64,000 nucleotides of DNA from Canis aureus (GCF_053574225.1 NC_135632.1:33050001-33114000), one strand, 5' to 3'; shown: positions 37,682 through 49,296, counted from the first letter of the stretch. Numbers and translations are program-made. Notes: a model not told the origin generated them from the sequence alone.

Positions 37682-37853
37682 GGGGGGGTGGAATCCCTGG
37701 CTGGCTTGGCGGTTCACACCTGCCTTTGGCGTGATCCTGGAGTCCAGGGATAGAGTCCCATTTCGGGCTCCTGGCATGGAGCCTGCTTCTCCCTCTGCCT
37801 GTGTCTCTGCCTCTCTCTCTCATGAATAAATGAATAAAATCTTAAAAAAAAAT
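37682..37853 (+). mobile_element. Canine tRNA-derived SINE with G-rich 5' junction
   Basis: GAATCCCTGGCTGGCTTGGC head, GGAGCCTGCTTCTCCCTCTG and ATGAATAAATGAATAAAATC tail. Perfect 15-bp duplication AAAAGAGGGAATGGG at 37667-37681 and 37854-37868. A run of G lies between the duplication and the head. Antisense to THRB. Confidence 0.93.
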
Positions 37854-38147
37854 AAAAGAGGGAATGGGTTGGAAAGCAGGAAGGGTAAAGTATTTTAGAA
37901 GACTGGAGAAGGGGAGGGGACCAGGAAAGGTCACCAGAAATGGGTACTAGTTGCCTCTGATTTTGCTCTGAGAGTTTTATGGCATTGTGCTTACATGGAA
38001 GTTCCCACAATTATTTCAGATCCTGCATGTTTGAGAAAAAAATGGTTGCCTTTTCTTTATCTGAAAATCCATTCAGAATGAGATTCAGCGTTATAGCTCT
38101 GAAAATATGGGCTATCAGCTCTTCAGACTGATATTTCATGAAGGGGA

Positions 38148-38381
38148 ATGAGCAGCTGCATTTGTCATCAGGATACCATCATTATTGTTATAGCTCTGTT
38201 GGTCTGTCTGCAGGTATACCCTGCAGTCATAATAGATGTGCACTTCAGAGCACGAAGTAAAGGAGGTTATTGCCCTTATGGTGCTTATGATCCAGATGGA
38301 GTTTACCTAAATAAGCTGGTGATGAAGATGATGATAGATAATGAAGAGAACCCAAATCAAGACTATAGGAATGATGTATAA
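38148..38381 (+). other. Unexplained 77-codon ORF, probably not a gene
   Basis: Begins MSSCICHQDTIIIVIALLVC and ends NEENPNQDYRNDV. The first part is hydrophobic and the second polar. It overlaps no repeat I recognise and is antisense to THRB. No family was recognised, and no promoter or splice evidence beyond a CTGTCTGCAG string before VYPAV. It could be chance or a pseudogene piece. Confidence 0.15.
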
Positions 38382-38536
38382 CACATATATGTAAGTAGTA
38401 TGTTGCATTACTCTGCAGTAGTATGTTGCATACTTTGGAACAACTCAGTATACAAAAATCTAGACTTTTCAATAGGAAAACTGATGAGGGATTTTCACAT
38501 TACAAAAAGATCCCCTACTTTAGATGTTCTCTAAAT

Positions 38537-38588
38537 ATGATGTTCTTTTCTTTTATTTATTTATTTATTTTTTTTATGATGTTCTTTT
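38537..38588 (-). repeat. Tail-only insertion scar
   Basis: ATGATGTTCTTTT at 38537-38549 and 38576-38588 (perfect 13 bp) flanks 26 bp of T-rich sequence with TTTATTTATTTATTT, the reverse complement of a canine SINE tail. Confidence 0.75.
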
Positions 38589-38592
38589 AATG

Positions 38593-38806
38593 CAGTGGTT
38601 CTCAACCAGGGGTAATTTCACCCCAGAGGGACATGTGGCAGTATCTGGACACATGGTTAGTCAAAGCAGGGTGGGAGCAGTTGTGTGCTACTGGAATATA
38701 GTGCACAGAAGCAAGGAAGGCTGCTAGGCATCCACAAGGCACAGGTCAGCCCCCACAACAATCATCTGACCCCAAAAGTCCATAGTGCCAAGGTTGAGAA
38801 ACTCTG
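38593..38806 (+). mobile_element. Non-autonomous hAT-Charlie DNA transposon fossil
   Basis: Terminal inverted repeats CAGTGGTTCTCAACC at the left and GGTTGAGAAACTCTG at the right. The interior CCCCAGAGGGACATGTGGCA and GCTACTGGAATATAGTG fit a known short MER family. 214 bp, apparently full length. Confidence 0.7.
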
Positions 38807-38890
38807 GTCTAATATACATTATATAAAAACATTTAAAGATGGTGTACACAAATGATTCAGCACTATTGTAGAAAACAAGGGATACCTGCC

Positions 38891-39073
38891 CTTTTTTTAA
38901 AAATTATTTATGATAGTCACACACAGAGAGAGAGAGAGAGAGAGAGGCAGAGACACAGAGGGAGAAGCAGGCTCCACGCACTGGGAGCCCGACGTGGGAT
39001 TTGATCCCGGGTCTCCAGGATCGCGCCCTGGGCCAAAGGCAGGCGCCAAACCGCTGCGCCACCCAGGGATCCC
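38891..39073 (-). mobile_element. Young canine SINE (SINEC_Cf type)
   Basis: Ends in the intact reverse-complement head GCGCCACCCAGGGATCCC and carries GATCGCGCCCTGGGCC. Duplication GGATACCTGCC at 38880-38890 and 39074-39084. Sense to THRB. Contains a (GA)n run of about 20 bp. Confidence 0.95.
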
Positions 39074-40530
39074 GGATACCTGCCTTTGAAGCAGGGGTCA
39101 GTCGGGAGCCAGGGTGTTGGAGAGAATGTGGTGCTGGTTAAATAGAAGCTGGTGGGTTCTGAGCTGAGTTAGTGACTTGAGGTGATGCAGGCTGAGAATG
39201 GCAGGGCACATGCTGGGGTATAGCTGACAGTGGCTGGTAGCTGGAAAAAGTATCACTAGTTCAGGGAAGTATGGCAGAGAGAGGAGTACATGGAGAAACT
39301 GGCCAAGATTTCTGGAAAACAGAGTGCGGTGTGGGCAGAAGTACAAAGCCAGAATCAAAACTTCCCTTTAGAGCAGGGAAGCCAGAATCTTCCCTGTGGG
39401 TAGGAGAGAGTTGGTGGAGTTAGTGTTTGATCTAACAGGGCATGGAAGAGGGTTTGAAACTTAGAGGAGGAGCCCTGTGGTGGGTGCAGAGGGCAGGGAA
39501 TCACAGCCACTGAGTGGCTAGAAGCAGAAGGCTTTGAGAAGGGGGATGACCATGGAGAGAAGACACCGCAACACCGCAGGAAGTATCTGTAGATGAGGAA
39601 AGAGGAGTGGGGTAACCACTCAAAAGCACACGTCTCCAGCAGAACAGGAAATTCTCTAAAGCAGCTTAGTACAGTACAGAGGGACCTGAGATGAGGGTGG
39701 TACCAAGGACAGCGCACGGACGCCCAGCAGTCGTGAGGATCTGGAAAAGGAAGAATAGACACTAAGTGAGCACTGGTACTTAGTATCAGTACAAGAAGAT
39801 GGGGTCATAAAAGCTAGACCAGAACAGATGGTAGAGTGGAAGGCAATGGAACCTCAGGCCAATGCACCTGAATGCTGAGACCTAAGAAAAAAGCTTTGAG
39901 TTTGTGGGAAAGTATTCATTGAGGGATGCAGGGGGGCGGACATGAGCCCCATGTGTAGGAAATAAACAGCACCAACAATCTTTCACAAGCCTGTCAGTCA
40001 TCTGACTTCAGTTTCTCAACATGCCTTGAACTGCAGCTATTAACTTTCTTTGTGAGGAACTGGCAGTGGGTGGTCTAGGATGAGGTTAGGCATCCAGTGA
40101 GATTTCTGAAGGACGAGCCTTTGACAAGGCCGATAATTAATCCTCGGAAAAGAAAGGACAGAAGAGTCAGCTCCTGCTTTTGTCTGCACTTGGACTAGGT
40201 TTGGAAACTACAACTGTTCCTTACTTTGCTTCCAGTTCTAGATACTGAGAGCAGGAACTTTTAACCTCTTCCACAGCAAATGTGTTTTGTATTTTAAAAC
40301 ATGGTTCTATTGTTTTCTGGAGTGGTATTGTCTCTTAATAGTATATGGGTTGGGCCGTGCCTAATTTGAAATCCTAACCTTACATCAGCGTCCCTACAAT
40401 TACATAAGCATTACAGAAAAATCTGCAGTTGCATTAACTTGTCAAGTATTATATTTTAAAGATAGGATGTCTGCAACATTTAGTGCATTGGGTGGACTAA
40501 TCTTATGTGTTTAAATTAAGCAAATTCAAC

Positions 40531-40650
40531 TAGAGAGGGAGAGAGAGAGGCAGAAAGAGAAAGCCTGGGGGAGAGAGAGGTAAAGGGGAGGTGGGGGTGG
40601 GGCAGGGGAGACAGGAGAAAGAGGGGCAGGAAGCGAAGGAGAGGTAAGTG
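40531..40650. repeat. Purine-rich tract
   Basis: About 120 bp almost entirely G and A on the plus strand, including GGGGAGGTGGGGGTGGGGCA. It is pyrimidine-rich in THRB RNA. Confidence 0.8.
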
Positions 40651-43600
40651 TTGAGAAAGAAATTGAAATAGTGTGCAATCATCTCATCCTCAGCTTTGTG
40701 GCTGGGAGTGATTATGTGGTTGGGAGACTCATGAATCTTCCCTTTTTTATGGTTTTCTTCCTGCCTGCCTCTCCAGAGACTGAGTGTGATTCCAGGGCTT
40801 AAGGGTACCTGTTTCTCATGGAACATTTTTTTTCTGAGCAGACTTTGGAACTGCCTCATGTCGACTCTACTATATAGCAACCCTTCCTTAACTTTGAAAG
40901 AGGCCAAGGAAATTCTAATTAGAGATCATATTTCTTTGGGGCTTAACTCTTCTTTTTAATCCAGTCCTCTTGATGTGGGCCACTTCAAACATCCCTCAAT
41001 TTAATTTCCATTTCTAATGTTTACATGATTATTCACATACATGAAATGAAGAAAGGTTTAGATTCCTGTCCCTGAGACAAAGGGGCAACGAAGAGAGATT
41101 CAGAAAGGACGGTTCTAGGTGCAGTTCCTGCTTTGGTTATTAATGTTTCTTTCTGCAACACTAACAATGTGGCTTTAGAACAAGAATGTGTGCAATCAAA
41201 ACCAAAACTGAACAGAACAAAAACACTCCATCTCCTTGACCCGGACTCAAAAAGTCCAGGAGTTTTTTATTCTCTTGGACATAAAAATGAACTCTGATGC
41301 AAACATACTACATATAGGTGCAATTTCTATAAAGATGGCACATGGAAATGTTAAGCAAAGAATCTGGTGGACAGGGGTTGCACAGGACAGACACTCTAGG
41401 GAATGATTCTATTTAAATAGACCCAGAGACTGACCAGCAAAACTGTGCAGGTCAGCCAGACTCAGGCTGTTTGGGGGACTCTGGAATGTAACTGGAATTT
41501 CTGGTGGAAACAACCAGTGACCTACACACCACCACCTACCTCCAAGCAAAAGAAAAAAGGAAAGAAAAAGATACTGACTTTTAACTATGATGAAACCATG
41601 GTCACAAGGGAGAGGAACCAATTCCCCTCCCCTCTGGCTGACTTCCAAACCTACTCTTTCCTTCCTCCTGAGCTGGGGGCTTAGGTGAAGTGAGTGGTCA
41701 GAACTGGCTGTGATGACTGATTTTTAACCTGACAAAGTAAGGCCATGTTACTTGAAAGACAAAAATAAGGAGCTCATATCCTCTGAGTGATTGCTAGGGT
41801 TCTTATTATTTGTCCCTAACTTTTAAAAATGAAAACTGTGTCTTCTCATATTCTATATGAAAAATAAAACAGACGTTACATTCTGCATTTCAGCCTTCTT
41901 CAAAATGTAAATGATATTGGCTCTGCTCCCCAGTCTAATTCTTGGAATTTTAGTTTAAATTTGATTTAATGAACTGAATTCTGCCGTTTTCTTCGTTCAT
42001 GCCCTCAATGCTTCAGGAACTCGCTTGGCTACAGACGTAAAAACACACAAGAAACAACACAAAGAGAACTAAAATCATTCTAATGTCTACCATTAAGATA
42101 ACTAGTCTTGACATTGGATTCTGTAGTCTTCCTTTATTTCATCTATGTGTACTGACAGTACATTTTTTTTTACAAGCATTATGATCATTTTCTAAATACT
42201 AGAAAATTCCAATTAAGGGCTAAAGAATAAGCCATCTTTAAAAAAACAATGACAAAGTTAAGACAGCTGTACTATGGAAGAGTTTATAGCGTCATAGTGA
42301 CAGCGACAAATCCAGATGAAACAATTACGAATTTCATGAAAACAGATAAAAATCCAATCGGAATAATGAGGTCTGCCCCACTGAACACCTGTTTAGAGTC
42401 TTAATTTTGCCTTAAGGAGATACTACTGATGTCCTCCAACAACAACAAAAATCAATAATGGATCAATATGGATAAACGTGTTGGGTACAACCTTTTGTCC
42501 AAAGAGACAGTTAACAGCTGGGTTTAGTTTTACTGGGATTTACTTAGAGACTTGTAACAGTAAATAATGGCGCATTTAAGAATATTTGCCTGCTTTGATT
42601 TAGTGAGTTTGGCAGGTGGCAGTGGCCTTTCAATGGCATATGGCTTTGGGAAATTACATCAATATATGCATACAATGTGTCTTAGCCTCTAGTTCAAGCG
42701 GCAAATTAATTAGCAAAGAATCTGGTTTAACGTTTTATGAGCAAATATTCTCCAGCCTGCTTGAAGAAGATATCGTGTAAAGACAAAAGAACAAAAGAGT
42801 AAAAGAGCCTGAAAAGTTTTGCAGGAATTTTTAAGAATAGCAGAATGCCTCAATAGAGAGGCAGGCACCAATATTGTCTTGAGGTCCCACAACACTGTGA
42901 AATGCACATCCAGGAATGTCTAATGAGGCAATGTTAACTTCTTTTCAAAGATAAATTACTTATAAGTATAATATTAAATGAAACAGAAAGCACACATTCA
43001 GCCTATCTCAAATATTCCCATTAGAGGACTTCTGTAGTGTCCCATGTGATAAATGAGAAATTCTGATACCCTTCAAGAGGATGTGAAACTAGAGGAAAAT
43101 GCAGACAAATTACTCTAAATATGTTTTCTGCTATAATTCCCTTTATATTTCATATTTGGAAGTTGGAGAACAGGACAGAAAATTCAAACATAGTATATGG
43201 TAAAAACTAAACAGGAATTTGAGGGTTTTTTTTTTTTAGGCTTTGTTTTCAAAACAGGCTACTTTTAATTACAGAGTCACATTAAGAAAAACAAATAATT
43301 TTTATAGGAACCATAATCAACCAAGCCACATTGTTTTAAGATAATTTCATGGAGAAATTGACCTTTGAGGATCAAAGGGCATCATATTTTTGCAAATTAC
43401 AGAAACCTGTAAATTTGGTTTCCTATGCAATATCCTGTAGATAGTACACAGAAAAAAAAGAGTTTATGGCATATTTAAGAATAGAATAGAATTTAAGCTA
43501 TTTCCAAAGTATCTGGCAGATGCTACTGAGTTTCCTGTGTACTACCTGCTTATTTACTTTATTTTATTTTTTGGTATACAAGAAATTTTCCATTGATAGA

Positions 43601-44103
43601 AAATTACACAGCACTGTAAAGCTACAGTGTCTATTAAGATAAATGGATTTGCACTTGTTTTCACTTAGCATATTTTGAAGGGTATTTTACTTGCTTTCAT
43701 ATAGAGAATTCATTTAACATGATTCCAGACGCATAATACTTTAGGGACAAAATGGCATTAGAAAGCATATTAGTTCCTTTTTGAGTTTTACATTCTTATA
43801 GCTTAATATGGTCATGAGTAGATTCTTCACAGCTTACATGGATCAGTAAACATATCAAGATGAACAATTATAAAACCTAATATATCAACAGTATACGATC
43901 ATTAAAAATCACTAAAATATTTTATTAATGAACTTTTAATATGAAATATCAAGAAAAAGTCAAATGAGTTTTTAATTTGAACCTGAACTGGGGAGAATTA
44001 TCCCACTTCAAAAGCCACAGTGCCTATCCACCAAGGGGAAGCCTTTTACATATTTTCTTTAGCACAGAAACTGACCTTATTCATTTTAGGCAATACACAC
44101 AAT

Positions 44104-44127
44104 CTATCATCTATCTATCTATCTATC

Positions 44128-44166
<39 letters not shown>

Positions 44167-44222
44167 ATCTATCTATCTATCTATCTATCTAAATATGTAC
44201 ACACACACACACACACACACAC
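44104..44222. repeat. Compound (ATCT)n-(CA)n microsatellite
   Basis: A long CTAT/ATCT array with two ATC interruptions (44104-44191), then a (CA)n run at about 44200-44222. It lies roughly 240 bp downstream of the TRbeta2 exon donor in transcript sense. Likely length-variable. Confidence 0.95.
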
Positions 44223-44458
44223 AGCTTAAAAAGTCAGCTCAATCCAGCTCTCATATATGCTTAAAAAAAAGTGCTTGGAAATCTTTATTGCTCACGGACC
44301 CCTTTCAATCACCTAGCAACCTCCCTCTTTACTGCTGTTTTTAATTTCAAACAGCGCTTAAAGTCAAAGATTTGACAAAGCTGATGCAAACTGTAACTTT
44401 AAAACACAACAGAAACAAACACGGAAACTTTTAACAAATTTAGTAAAATGGTCCCTAC

Positions 44459-44786
44459 CTTTTTTGTGAGAGTACGATGGCGACTGCACTTGAGAAAAAG
44501 TAGGCTTTTCTTCAGTGAAATACTCAGGTTGGCTGTATTGATTCAGGGCCATGTCCAAGTCAGAGTCCTTGCTTTTCAGCATGTTTCCAGGGTAACTACA
44601 GGTATAAGGCTGATTCACTGCCCAGGCCTGTTCCATATATATGTTGTTACTGGGCACAGCCTGAGCGTTGCAACCACTGTAACCCGGACTATCTTCGAAA
44701 TACGTGTAATAATCAGTGGCCTGCATGTAGCAATTGCTGCCGGCAGCTGGGTGCACTTCATATACTTCTTGCATACAGTAGTTCAT
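44459..44786 (-). CDS. THRB: THRB exon: TRbeta2-specific N-terminal (A/B) domain
   Basis: First coding exon of TRbeta2, 109 codons plus one base. It reads from MNYCMQEVYEVHP to SPSYSHKK and ends in a G that completes a Gly codon in the zinc-finger 1 exon. The donor is AAAAAAG/GTAGGG. The start is the first Met of the conserved TRbeta2 N-terminus; its minus-strand context ACAGAATGA has A at -3. The peptide is rich in Tyr, Ser and Gln and has no DNA-binding fold. It is the isoform-specific activation/AF-1 region, unlike the N-terminus of TRbeta1. It matches TRbeta2 of other mammals closely, as I remember that family, with a few substitutions. The 5' UTR is not delimited. The acceptor side is absent because this exon is fed by its own internal promoter. 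A plus-strand ORF over the same bases is a shadow. Confidence 0.97.
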
Positions 44787-45700
44787 TCTGTTACCCTGGC
44801 TCAGTGTCTACTTTACATATACACACACTCTACACATGCATTCACCAGCTCCATACACCCTGAGAGCTGGGCATATACGCCGAGAAGTGTCCATCCATAC
44901 GCATGAAATGAAAAGGAAAGATGAATAAACACCACCACCACACAGCAACCCCAGCCTGCTTTACTTTGGAATAGCACCCGATGTACTAAAATCCTATTTA
45001 GATTGAGCTGTCTTTTGGGCTCTCCTGCCATTCAAACATATTGGAAAGCAGATTTCTATCAAAGGGTCTTAAGCTGAGAACGCAGCTAATTCCTGGGGTA
45101 GATGGCATGCAGGTAGGGATGACCATCACCCCGCTGGAAGAGTAACAGCAAGAATGCTCCTGTTCCTCTGAATCTGGGAAGATTCATTTTATATGCCATT
45201 TTTTAACCCCTTTTAACGTGATTAGAAAATGATTACTCATTGCGATGTCATGTGGCTTGACAACTTAAGCATGAAACATTGTAAAGACATCTTAGACAAT
45301 ATCCTTGGATACGCAGAAAATCCTAAAATCAATAATCCGGTTTATTAGCATGACCCAGAGAAAATCCCAGTAGTAACGAGCCTGATGACTGACTCCAAAA
45401 CATTAATCTAGTCATGCAAATGTTGGTGGTTAAATCTGTTGAATGTTACTGATTCCAACCATCCTCCTAATGACACACAGGTTCCACAGGTTTTAGCAAC
45501 ATGCCAAGGAAAGGAAAGCCACTTCTGAAAACACCACTGGTGTCTGTGAGTTCTGTTTTGTTCCTTGCAGCTGATAATTTTCTACATCATTAGCACTAAT
45601 CTACATGAGACCTAAAGCTTAATTTAGCTTTGCTCATTCGGTTTTTATGTTTTCTTTATAAGCACACGAGGGAGAGTATATGTGCTGGTACGCTTTCACG
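44787..45700 (-). promoter_or_regulatory. THRB: Candidate TRbeta2 promoter and 5' UTR region
   Basis: TRbeta2 is known to start from an internal promoter just upstream of its first exon. On the minus strand this interval holds a TATA-like TATAAAA at 45193-45187, about 400 bp upstream of the ATG. It also holds an overlapping ONECUT/OTX-type motif at 45325-45338 (plus strand AAAATCAATAATCC), a perfect POU octamer ATGCAAAT at 45414-45421 and an E-box CAGCTG at 45568-45573. POU1F1, OTX2/CRX, ONECUT and bHLH factors are established regulators in pituitary or retina. The sites are seen, but their use is inferred. No interspersed repeat was recognised in the interval, which fits constrained sequence. 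Confidence 0.45.
44813..45031 (-). other. Possible upstream ORF in the TRbeta2 leader (72 aa)
   Basis: A minus-strand ORF starting MAGEPKRQLNLNRIL and ending 26 bp before the TRbeta2 start codon. If transcription starts near the TATA-like box at 45193-45187, this ORF lies wholly inside the 5' UTR and could lower translation of the receptor. The initiation context TGAATGG has G at +4 but T at -3, so it is moderate at best. Nothing shows that the peptide is made; it could be chance. Confidence 0.25.
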
Positions 45701-46506
45701 AAGAATTCCCTCTCTTACGGCAGTTCCCCCTCCGTTTGTGCTTAACGGCACTCTTAGAGGTAGTTTGTGGGAAACAGTGTACATTGACCATTTTCTTCTA
45801 ATCAAATCTGCTTTTGGGTTCATTTTTAAGTTTAAATGTGATTTAAGTAGTATTCATGTGCTTGAGGTTTAAAGACAGTGACCTTCTAAAGAGGGAAAAG
45901 CATTTTCCATATGAATCACCATATCTTTTAACTAAGATGTGAACAAATATCAAATTAGACCCTAACTGCTTGCTAAGATGATTACTAAGGGGTGGATAAG
46001 CACGTGTATGTCCACTATATGCACATGTTCTAGATCATGATTCAGTAAGGGCCAAAGCTGCTTTCTTTGAAGCTAGGGGTTCTTTCTCTTTCTTCCAGAG
46101 ACTTAGTTGGTAGGGCTGGGACTCAGGGGGTGACATTTACATTTGGGTTCCTGCTGGCCCATGAGTGTGTGACCTTGTTGGTATTTCCCTCCTAAGGGAC
46201 CACAGACAATGTAATATTATAATACTCAACAGTGAAACCTGCTCTTTGGATATGAAACTCTAGTCAACTACAACACAGGATTCTAGAACACGGATATATG
46301 ACTGGAGGGAGGACGGTAGAAATGACAGTCATTCAACAAACACCTATGCAGTGTCTGTTAAGTGCAAAGCAGCGGGGTGGTGGGAGCAGAGATGGCTGTT
46401 CCAAAAGTCAATTCAGCCCCTGCTGCTAAGTACTCAGTAGTACGTGTATTCAATACTGAGCCAGTGGGCCACTGACATGTAAGGGAGTCTTTAAGTGCTA
46501 ATAATT

Positions 46507-46695
46507 TAATTTTTTTAAAAGATTTTATTTATTTGAAAGAGAGAGAAAGAACAAGCAAGGGGAGGGGCAGAGGGAGAGGGATGAGCAGACTCCCTGCCAG
46601 GCTGGAAGACAGACGTGGGGCTCAATCCCAGGACCCTGGGATCATGACCTGAGCCAAAGTCAGACTCTTAACCGACCAAGCCACCCAGGCACCCC
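46507..46695 (-). mobile_element. Older carnivore tRNA-derived SINE
   Basis: AAGATTTTATTTATTTGAAA, GGGGCTCAATCCCAGGACCC, GATCATGACCTGAGCC and CCACCCAGGCACCCC. Decayed duplication GCTAATAATTT before and GCTGATGATTT after. Confidence 0.9.
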
Positions 46696-47829
46696 GAGGG
46701 CTGATGATTTTGTAAACATAGTCAAGGAGCCACTGTTCCAAGGGAAGAGAACAAGAAACAGATGAGGCAAAATAAGGGAAGGAATCCAGGTAGACCCCGT
46801 GGATGTTTAGTAATAAGACTCCTCAAAAAACTACAACTGAACTGTTAAGACAAGTAAAGGGATTTTCTCCAGATTGGTACATTTGAATCAGAAAAATGAA
46901 CTGCAACATCCCAGGCAGCAGGAAAGTGATCCTAAGAAGTAATGAACATAGCTAACATTTTAATAGTGTTTTTACTCTCTGATTACTCTTCAAACGAATA
47001 AAAGATTAGTTCGCAAATGTTTTTAAGAACACATACACATAACATTACAATTAACATTTTCTCCCTACTGAAAATGTCAAAACATTTCATTGGAAGCAGT
47101 GACTATTTTCTGAAAACCCTGGGAAAAAGGATACAGGCCTTATGTTTTTTGTCTGATTTCATTTATTTATCTCAAATTTCCCAAGCTAATCTGAAAATTA
47201 ACCTTTCAATAAAGCAGTTTTCTTTCCTGGCAAACACACATGTTCTGAGGCCTCTTTTTCTGGTTAGGAGCTTCATGACGGATCCCTCCAATTCTGCAGT
47301 TATGCCCAGTGCGTTTCCTGGCTCCCTTTCTATTTCACTGAAGGCACAAATCCAAGCAATTTCTTGCTTTTCACCAGTAACAATAACAACCAAAGCCAGA
47401 GTCTCAACTTTCATGCCAAAGGAACACTTACAAACAATTTCCAGAAATCTCCAAATGTGCTTGGAAAATCAGAGCGTTCTTCTGCCCCAGAACTGGATAT
47501 ACATACTGCAGCGAAAAGGGAAAGAATGGCTCCCAAAACTTTTTTTCCTCGATTTTTACAAAACACAGGGAAGACCCCTGAGACTCACTGCATTAAAACA
47601 ATCCTGAATTGCCTCAGAAATCTTTGAACAGGAAAAAAGTTTCAAAAACATAGTTAAGAGAACTCCCTCCCTAACTTTTATCTTTTGGAGAAAACAGTAC
47701 AAAACTTTCTGGAATGCATTCCTTCTTGTTCCAAGTAGGGGATGTTCTTTATGTGTAGTAAGTGCACGAAACTCTCATTACTGTGAGCCAAAAAAGGAGT
47801 CCAAGACTCACGTTGAATTTGAAATATGG

Positions 47830-48150
47830 CCCCTCACACCCTGATAAAAGCAATCACAGTGCTGTCACTTGTGATCGATCTGGCGTGCTTCTCTGTAAAG
47901 TCGATAAAGCAATTTAAACGTATTATGTGTCACAAATGAGGTGCGCTTCGGTAAGATTGTTTTCTTATTTCCCTGGCTGACTACTCTAATTTAGTTACTT
48001 AAGGGGAAGCTTAAGACTTATTTAACCCATAGTGCATCTAATCACCTGAAATAAACTTGGGAAGGCTTTAATAATTCTCATTAGAAGTGTTCTAATCAAT
48101 AATAGTTTATTATGTAAATACATCTCTGTCTTCGGCCGGCAGGAAATGAC
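47830..48150. promoter_or_regulatory. Candidate conserved non-coding element
   Basis: Repeat-free, with homeodomain-like cores (TAATCACCTG at 48039-48048, TAATCAATAATAG from 48093) and scattered CpG. An enhancer is only a guess from motif content; conservation is untested. Confidence 0.2.
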
Positions 48151-49296
48151 CTAAAAGGGTAAGACTAATGGTTTCACTTGGAAAAACCTCGAAGGTAAAC
48201 AACAAACTCTCAAGGTCTCTAAAGGAGGAAAGTATCTTCTTTCCTTGTGTTTTCCTCTGTCTTCAGCTGTGTTGTTTCTTAAATAAGGCTGTACATTGGC
48301 ATCACATACACGCTTTAAAAAACGATGCCTAGGTGTCATGCTCCGAAATTCTAATTTAATCAGTATGGGGTGAAACGTGAGCATCAAGATTTTTTTAAAC
48401 TTCCTTGGGTTATTTGCACAGGCAGCCGAATTTGAGAACTGCCATTCTACTGGGTGCCCGACCATGGCCCCTTTACCATGCTCCAGGGTGTCCTCCACAC
48501 TTAACTACTTCTTCGTTTGCATCTTGGGTGTGTATTTCCCTTAGTTCTTAAAAATTCACCTTCCATGCCTCGACTTGGCTCCACCTGTCCTTAACTTGTC
48601 CCATTGAGCAGAGGCAACTAGCTGAGGAGACAGACCAGGAAAGAACGAAATCCAAGGAAGTGTGATAACTGTGGCATGGGAACATGGGAAGAATCTGCCT
48701 AGCAAGGTAGGTGCAGCATCATGGAAGAGGTGATCTCTGAGCTGGCTTTTGAAGGTATGCAGGACTTCAACAGTGGGGGCCAGAGATATGAGACAGCTGA
48801 GCAGAAATGTCTTGGGGAGAGTGTGGTTAACTATCCTTGCAAAAAGGCACATAAGGAAAGATAAAAAACATGAAACATTTATGCTAGCTTCTACTCAAAT
48901 AACTTTTCTTTCTTTCTACTTTAGTAATAGATTGTCTAAGTTTTAGTTGTGCAACGGCCTTTGGGAAAGAGACTTTCATTTACCAGTCTCCCTTGCACCT
49001 ACATGTATCTGTGTTAACAACTTCTGGCCATTGAGATATAGCAGAAGAAATGTTGTAAGGCAGTTTCTATGAAACGTAAAAAAAAAAAAAAACAACTGGT
49101 GCATACCATTTGCTTAGTCTTTGTTCCTTCTTCCAGCTGTTGGGATGTGGATACAATGGCTGGAGCCTCAGCCACCATTTTGGCCCAATAGAATGACTGC
49201 TATACTCTAAATGGTAAAAGAATGAGCTGGAAGGAACCTACGTTGCTGAACTTAGAACTGCCATACCAGCCTACACTGTGAACCTCTTCACTTTAA

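Noticed and set aside
44448..44906. Plus-strand ORF of 152 codons
   Set aside because: Antisense shadow of the TRbeta2 first exon.
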